Source: a virus
Virus record (IMG/VR): IMGVR_UViG_3300032086_003046
Span: 1 to 28,572 of that record
DNA: 28,572 nucleotides
Reading direction: 5' to 3' (one strand)
Below, in pieces: positions 24,085-28,572 of the stretch. Under the pieces are notes generated by a model. The model saw only the letters and a program-made list of their open reading frames with translations, had not been told where the DNA came from and ran no database searches. The position numbers were made by a program, and so were the translations under genes. Position 1 is the first letter of the stretch. The number at the start of each line of letters is the position of its first letter.

Positions 24085-24488
24085 TTTTTCTGCTCCTCAA
24101 TAACTTCTTGTTGCTTTGAATCGTCAATTACTAACATTTCTTCAAGCTTAGCTATATTTGTTTCTTCTGTAGGATGTATAGTCATGTACTTAACTTTAGT
24201 ATGAGCTATTACTGCTCGCTTGTCACCTGCCATAGAGTGAATTATATACGGTGCATTGTATAAGGCTGTCCCGTATTTAGAGCTAATAGTAATAGTTCCT
24301 TCTAAAATAACCGATAAATGGTTTGTTTTGTGTGTTTTGCCTATTACCGCACAGCCTGGTTCTATTGTGCAAACTCTTGCGTATACTCCGTCTGAAAAGA
24401 AATGATCCACGTGCATTTCAACTTTCTGACTTTCGTCTAAAGCTAGCATAGTTTCTTGTAATTTTTTAATCTCGGTGCTTTTAGTCAT
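24069..24488 (-). CDS. Cupin-like phage structural-region protein
   Basis: A 139-residue protein whose centre resembles the small cupin-like proteins found among podovirus structural genes: YARVCTIEPG (36-45), KTHKTNHLSVILEGTITIS (51-69) with H53, H57 and E63, a turn then APYIIHSMAGDKRAV with H84, and YMTIHPTEETN with H105. The His/Glu set could hold a metal as in other cupins. Function is unknown in phages; it may be a virion component or a chaperone-like accessory. It is sandwiched between the 266-residue structural protein and the small ejection protein, one base after the former's stop. Confidence 0.65.
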   Translation of the reverse strand: MTKSTEIKKLQETMLALDESQKVEMHVDHFFSDGVYARVCTIEPGCAVIGKTHKTNHLSVILEGTITISSKYGTALYNAPYIIHSMAGDKRAVIAHTKVKYMTIHPTEETNIAKLEEMLVIDDSKQQEVIEEQKKCLSE

Positions 24489-24489
24489 A

Positions 24490-25290
24490 TTAGCTCACTA
24501 TATCAGCGAAAAATCCCATAAAACCTGCATTTATTGCTTGAGTGCCAGATGAAGCCACTCCTGTCATGACAATATCGCTATTAGGTTTAATTATTTCATA
24601 AGGCAGTACAAGCTGTTCTAAAGGAGAGTCTAGACTTACAGCCCAAATGTCGTCTGTATAAAAATTATTACCTAGAATTTCGTCGTCTAGATTAGCTATT
24701 TTAACTCGCACATCAACTGCAGCGGACCCTGCAGCTTTACCCATAGTGGCCCAATAATGTGTAAGTATAAAATAATTGGTACTTGCTATACTTGTTCCTG
24801 CTTTTAAGCTAGTGTTTTCTGCCGCGAGCACTTTATTGTGCACTTTAGACAAATCATTAGGTACTCCTGCCGTAATAGCAGAATCTTGATATACATAAAT
24901 ATCACCCACCGCAGCGCATCTCACTCTAGTACATCTAGCTAAAGGAGTATCTAATGTAACTTTACTTTGGCCATTAAGTGTTTTTGTTTGAGACACAAAA
25001 GTTAATACTCCACTAGAAATTGTCATACCTTCAATATATACAACAACTGCAGTATCTGCAGCATTACTACTACTAATAGAATCTATTGCATTAGTAGAAG
25101 GTAAAGTTTCAGTGGGAGTAGCCGTAACATTCCAACTATTTATATCTATTTCTGTTGTACCTACGTCGGTGCTCCTGCCATACTTTCGTAGAGTCTTTCT
25201 ATTAATAGTAGTTCGATGGCCGTAAGTTTTGTATATTTCTAATTGAGCTAATTCTAAAAAATTAGCGGCTAGTGGTTTATAATAACTCAT
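24490..25290 (-). CDS. Virion structural protein with beta-rich module
   Basis: A 266-residue protein starting MSYYKPLAANFLELAQLEIY. The centre has the pattern of a beta-rich module common in marine phage structural proteins: AADTAVVVYIEGMTISSGVL, then TKTLNGQSKVTLDTPLARCTR, then GDIYVYQDSAIT; a receptor- or capsid-decoration-type fold is likely. Its start forms an ATGA overlap with the stop of the tiny gene upstream. It could be a head fibre, decoration protein or tail component; I cannot decide. It is not a typical HK97 capsid. Confidence 0.55.
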   Translation of the reverse strand: MSYYKPLAANFLELAQLEIYKTYGHRTTINRKTLRKYGRSTDVGTTEIDINSWNVTATPTETLPSTNAIDSISSSNAADTAVVVYIEGMTISSGVLTFVSQTKTLNGQSKVTLDTPLARCTRVRCAAVGDIYVYQDSAITAGVPNDLSKVHNKVLAAENTSLKAGTSIASTNYFILTHYWATMGKAAGSAAVDVRVKIANLDDEILGNNFYTDDIWAVSLDSPLEQLVLPYEIIKPNSDIVMTGVASSGTQAINAGFMGFFADIVS

Positions 25291-25394
25291 AGGATTTTGT
25301 ACCTCAGTAACCGTGGGTATAGGGTATTAATAATATCCGGATTATCCGTCACTCCATCTCGTGTAGCTACATTTACATTTATTTTTAACGCCAT
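25287..25394 (-). CDS. Tiny 35-residue protein coupled to the structural gene
   Basis: MALKINVNVATRDGVTDNPD begins this 35-residue frame in what otherwise looks like a gap between two virion genes. AAGGG lies about 8 bases before its ATG and its TGA overlaps the ATG of the next gene (ATGA), the same coupling used elsewhere in this genome. No domain is recognised. It may be a real small virion protein or a leader that couples translation of the next gene. Confidence 0.5.
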   Translation of the reverse strand: MALKINVNVATRDGVTDNPDIINTLYPRLLRYKIL

Positions 25395-25403
25395 AATTAA
25401 CCC

Positions 25404-25826
25404 TTAAGTTAAAATGCCTGCAGAACGTAATACGCCTAGCAAAGTGTCTAATTTATCCGAAACTGTTTCTAAATCATCTGCCACACCTTGTGCTTCTGCT
25501 TGAACATATCCTGCAGAACGTGTAGGTGCAGTGTAAGAAGTATCCGAAATGCTTGTACCTTGTTGAATAGTATTTATATCGTTTTCAGTAGCATCTATTC
25601 TTGCAACTACTGCGTCTAGTTCTGCTTCTAGCGCAAATGCCGTAGCAGCAATTGAAGTTAAAGTCAATTCAGTTGTATCCGCAGCATCAGTTTCTGTCTG
25701 ATACCCGTCATTGCCTCTATAACCTAACACGATATCTAATTGTTCTACTAGTTTTATAGCAAAAGCCCTTACTTGCTTAAATTCTTCGAATTTTGTAGGT
25801 ACGCTTATTATAGTCTGATTAGCCAT
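25404..25826 (-). CDS. Small coiled-coil virion-region protein
   Basis: I choose the ATG at 25826 (MANQTIISVPTKFEEFKQ; 140 residues) because GGAGG lies 9 bases upstream, instead of the ATG at 25856, which lies deep inside the previous gene. The start still overlaps that gene by 8 bases. The N-terminal 45 residues are helical, the middle is Thr/Ala-rich and the C-terminal 35 residues (QGVADDLETVSDKLDTLLGV) form an amphipathic helix. It may be a small tail or fibre-chaperone protein; no family is recognised. Confidence 0.6.
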   Translation of the reverse strand: MANQTIISVPTKFEEFKQVRAFAIKLVEQLDIVLGYRGNDGYQTETDAADTTELTLTSIAATAFALEAELDAVVARIDATENDINTIQQGTSISDTSYTAPTRSAGYVQAEAQGVADDLETVSDKLDTLLGVLRSAGILT

Positions 25827-27738
25827 TAATGCTAGCCTCCGGCCAAGATAATTCACGAACTATTCCAGAAGTTTTAACCTCAAAAGATATCGTAACTCCT
25901 CGTTTCTGTGCTTCAGGCAGCTTTAACTCGTGTATACCAGTAGTAAGTTTAGTTTGAGTTAAAGCTAAAGTATCATCGATATAAACACTAATTTCTGCAG
26001 AACCTATAACATGAAATTTAACATCAGTAAAAGCTTTTTCTACTGTATAAGAACCGCTAGCAAAATTAGGAGATTTGTACTCTAGAGTAGTTAACAATTC
26101 GCTAGCTTCTAACTTGTATAAATCATTGTTTAAGTCTATTCCATACAACTCATCATTAGCAATAGCTAAACTATCTACACCATATCTAAACCTCTTAAAT
26201 ATACCTCTCTCAAAATCTAAAGCTAAAGTTAAGCCGTCCGTTAAGTGTAGTCTATAAACTTGGTCAAATAAAGTAGAATTACTTACAGATAAAGCTAACT
26301 TTCCTAATTTGTCTCTTGAAATAACCTTTACATCCGAACCATCTGAAATGCATATCCCATCTGTACTTGCCCATATAGCAGTATCTTTAGTTTCTTGTAT
26401 AGAATCGTGAGAAATACAGCCTTGATCGTTCGCCAACGGCTGTTGTACGAAAGAAGTAGGACCTGTGCCGGTTATAAGGAACGTAGTGTAATAAGTATGG
26501 ACTAACAAGCCTATAGCGGTTTTGCTTATACCTGTAATAGTAGCAGGAAAGTCTAAAAAATATTCTTCTGGCCATGCATCAGGTTTACCTATTGGCGTAA
26601 AGCGAAGTTTATCTTCTAGCGCTCCAAATAACATTGAATAAGATTCTTTTAAGTATCTTAATCCTGTTGGAGCAGGATCGTTATCTACTGTACTTAATAT
26701 AGTTCCTATTATATCAGTATCAGCTATACTATCAGTAAAAGATGTAGCTGCATTATCTATCGTAGCTACTAAACTGTAAGAAGTTAAATTGCCCCCTATT
26801 CTGTAAATTCTTTTCTTATCAACTAAAGTATTGGCAGAAACGGGTATATTAGTTAAAGTGATTTGTCCTTTACTTACTTCGACTTCGCTAGTTAAAATAG
26901 GCGCAGACTCTACTCCTCTAACAGAATCATAGTTAGTTATTGCGTAAGTAATAGTGCCAGTAATAAATCTATCTTCATCTAATGCAGCTTTAGCTGATAT
27001 GTCATACACATTATCTGTAATAGTAGCAGGCATAGACACAAAACCTGCAGTTACCTCTCTCCATGTACCATCAAAACGTCGGAATACCTTTATTTCATCT
27101 GCATGAGTATCATTGACATCTATGTCTATTTCATTGTCACCTGACGTAACTGTGCCAGAAAGATAGTTCGTATATTTAATTCCTGCAATAGTAGTACCAG
27201 AAGTGTTTTTGCTTACCGTTTGATTTACATCGGGTTTAGCTGTAGCTTCATTAGTAGGCGTTTCGAAATACGAAGTAGATTCTAGTAAAGTTGTAGAATC
27301 TCTATTAATAATCTTATATTCATAAGTACCCGTAGGAAGATCAGAACCTCCAGTATTAGAACTAGTGAAATCCACTCTAGAAACTGGATTAGGAGCAGAA
27401 GTGGCTGTTGTTATAGTGCCGCTTATTGGAGCTTCTATACCTAAGTCGTATTCAGTTCCTCCTATTATTTTCTTAGGAAGGCCGACTCTGTCTGTTTTAT
27501 ATAAAATATCTTTGTATTCAATATAGTCAGCAGGCGCAGTGTCAAAAAACCATTGTCCTAAAGAAGAGAAATAATACCCATACTTACCAGAAGTTTCGCT
27601 AACTAACAGTTTATCTTTAATAGGAGTTAGTGTAGCTTTATCTGTATCTACGTTAATTAGTTCTCTCGCCTCATTGACTTTAATAAGATGAGAATCTACT
27701 CTAGTATTTAAGCCACCATCAAAAGTAGTTATTCTCAT
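25819..27738 (-). CDS. Large tail protein (tail hub/stabilisation type)
   Basis: A 639-residue, mostly beta protein that starts FDGGLNTRVDSHLIKVNEARELINVD, a pattern common in podovirus tail-tube or tail-stabilisation proteins (FxGGLN...EA..L.N...). The middle contains many beta stretches and fibronectin-like segments (GTYEYKIINRDSTT, GTITYAITNYDSV), later ones look like blades of a propeller (AIWASTDGICISDGSD; DVKVISRDKLGKLALSVSNS). It would form part of the short tail below the portal/adaptor ring, comparable in place to P22 gp10 or T7 gp12, though I do not claim homology to either. Its start forms an ATGA overlap with the stop of the adaptor-like gene upstream, so the two are produced together. 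Confidence 0.6.
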   Translation of the reverse strand: MRITTFDGGLNTRVDSHLIKVNEARELINVDTDKATLTPIKDKLLVSETSGKYGYYFSSLGQWFFDTAPADYIEYKDILYKTDRVGLPKKIIGGTEYDLGIEAPISGTITTATSAPNPVSRVDFTSSNTGGSDLPTGTYEYKIINRDSTTLLESTSYFETPTNEATAKPDVNQTVSKNTSGTTIAGIKYTNYLSGTVTSGDNEIDIDVNDTHADEIKVFRRFDGTWREVTAGFVSMPATITDNVYDISAKAALDEDRFITGTITYAITNYDSVRGVESAPILTSEVEVSKGQITLTNIPVSANTLVDKKRIYRIGGNLTSYSLVATIDNAATSFTDSIADTDIIGTILSTVDNDPAPTGLRYLKESYSMLFGALEDKLRFTPIGKPDAWPEEYFLDFPATITGISKTAIGLLVHTYYTTFLITGTGPTSFVQQPLANDQGCISHDSIQETKDTAIWASTDGICISDGSDVKVISRDKLGKLALSVSNSTLFDQVYRLHLTDGLTLALDFERGIFKRFRYGVDSLAIANDELYGIDLNNDLYKLEASELLTTLEYKSPNFASGSYTVEKAFTDVKFHVIGSAEISVYIDDTLALTQTKLTTGIHELKLPEAQKRGVTISFEVKTSGIVRELSWPEASING

Positions 27739-28556
27739 TCGCCCATGCCTCTATATTCAGAAGTATTATTGTGCGCAGCAGAAGTATTAGAATGTAGTCC
27801 CATGCTTTTAATATCATTTAACTCGTTTTGATAGATAATTAGCTCCTCGTTACCCATAGCCCTATTCTGCGTATCTGTATCGTCTCTTAAAGCAGTACCA
27901 GCTATATATCGAACTAAAGCGGTATTATAAGCAGGGGGTAACTCAGGTGTTTGATTTATTGTAGTAATTTCAATGGGTCTTCTTATGTATTCTATAGTAA
28001 TGAAGTCACCCTCTAATGCGTCTGCTATAATACCAAAAGTATCTAAATCTACGTCTAGCAAATTAATATCGAAGATGTCGCCAATTAATCCAACGTTAGT
28101 ATCAAAAACGTAATCTGTAATAGCGTCTTCTATGCCGTAAGGATCTGGAGTAAAATTATAAAGATCATATAAATCGTCTATATAAGGACGAGGATAAATA
28201 CGGATAGTCTTAGCATCTTGTCTGTCTGTAATGCAAGCTAAAGGTTCGCTTGTAGTCGTGTGCATGCGCCAATCATTACCAAATAGACGTACCATTTGTT
28301 GTGCAGAATAAACAGGTAAAGGCTCCTGTGCAAATAGGACACCTTTTATTAGAACAAAATCATCAGGAAGTTCGTAAAAATGTTTACCTTTAACTATTTG
28401 AATAGAAATAGAATCTTTAAAGACTTCAGTCTTTTTAGCTATATCAACTAAACCTTCATTTAGTCTGCGGATAAGAGAGTCGTCGGTCCAGCGCGTCTTA
28501 TCTGGATCGCCTAAAATATCTCTTACACGAAGTAATATAGTTTCAACTGTAGCCAT
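27735..28556 (-). CDS. Phage adaptor-like protein (DUF6682 type)
   Basis: A 273-residue protein whose start, VETILLRVRDILGDPDKTRW followed by TDDSLIRRLNEGLVDIAKKT, is the helical pattern of phage head-tail adaptor (P22 gp4/T7 gp11-like, DUF6682) proteins: a 'L+R..LGD.....W.D..L...LN.a...I' signature. It continues with FYELPDDFVLIKGVLF and a C-terminal helix with NTALVRYIAGTALRDD. It would connect portal to the tail. Only 16 bases are visible upstream and they show no ribosome binding site on this strand, so the start is less certain; the natural N-terminus supports it. Confidence 0.65.
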   Translation of the reverse strand: MATVETILLRVRDILGDPDKTRWTDDSLIRRLNEGLVDIAKKTEVFKDSISIQIVKGKHFYELPDDFVLIKGVLFAQEPLPVYSAQQMVRLFGNDWRMHTTTSEPLACITDRQDAKTIRIYPRPYIDDLYDLYNFTPDPYGIEDAITDYVFDTNVGLIGDIFDINLLDVDLDTFGIIADALEGDFITIEYIRRPIEITTINQTPELPPAYNTALVRYIAGTALRDDTDTQNRAMGNEELIIYQNELNDIKSMGLHSNTSAAHNNTSEYRGMGE

Positions 28557-28572
28557 AAGTAAATAAAGGAGG

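Noticed and set aside
26387-26575. Minus-strand 62-residue frame inside the tail protein
   Set aside because: Same strand but another frame within a continuous 639-residue beta protein; composition is arginine/tyrosine-rich shadow.
28565-28572. AAGGAGG at the right end on the plus strand
   Set aside because: It is on the opposite strand to the adjacent gene and no plus-strand frame follows within the window, so it cannot be judged.
1-28572. tRNA genes, CRISPR arrays, insertion sequences, integrase or lysogeny genes
   Set aside because: Read for these on both strands and saw no cloverleaf-like sequence, spaced repeats, transposase or recombinase motifs.

Overview
The window is part of the genome of a lytic, short-tailed (podovirus-like) phage of a Gram-negative, probably marine or aquatic, bacterium. 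The DNA is AT-rich and densely packed: genes overlap by 1-20 bases through TAATG or ATGA junctions, and there is no integrase, repressor, tRNA or CRISPR. A class II (adenosylcobalamin-type) ribonucleotide reductase, a T5 A1-like metallophosphoesterase, a prim-pol/D5 helicase, a T7 gp2.5-like SSB and a family A DNA polymerase together resemble the SIO1/VpV262/cobavirus (Zobellviridae-type) podoviruses. That affiliation is an inference from gene content, not a computed phylogeny.

Layout. (1) 1-6017, minus strand, reading away from a divergent promoter region: small hypothetical protein, pyrimidine-dimer-glycosylase-like protein, small HTH-like protein, primase-helicase, small ORF, A1-like protein, two small ORFs, and the N-terminal 267 residues of a class II ribonucleotide reductase cut by the window edge. 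(2) 6018-6217, the control region with divergent -10/-35-like boxes and a 9-bp inverted repeat. (3) 6218-13942, plus strand: unknown first protein, SSB, terminator, DNA polymerase, ThyA-family enzyme, dNMP-kinase-like protein, Cas4/RecB-type nuclease, coiled-coil protein, SF2 helicase, ATP-dependent ligase, VRR-NUC nuclease. (4) 13925-28556, minus strand, converging on region 3: lysis and virion genes. In order of transcription these are an adaptor-like protein, a large tail protein, three small or structural proteins, a cupin-like protein, two ejection-type proteins, the P22-like portal, a large ejection protein, a coiled-coil/membrane protein, a beta-helix tailspike, a DUF5675 protein and a 3-TM holin. 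Terminase and major capsid protein are not seen and presumably lie beyond the right edge.

How the parts work together. The reductase, the ThyA-family enzyme and the kinase feed deoxynucleotides to a phage replisome (prim-pol/D5 helicase, SSB, PolA) backed by recombination and repair enzymes (Cas4-like nuclease, SF2 helicase, ligase, VRR-NUC, dimer glycosylase). The most interesting point is that the ThyA-family protein has Asp (D180) where thymidylate synthases have the substrate-selecting Asn. T4 dCMP hydroxymethylase also has Asp there. With the dNMP-kinase-like gene directly downstream in a 4-base overlap, this suggests that the phage makes a modified deoxycytidine nucleotide for its DNA. 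This is a hypothesis from one diagnostic residue plus context.
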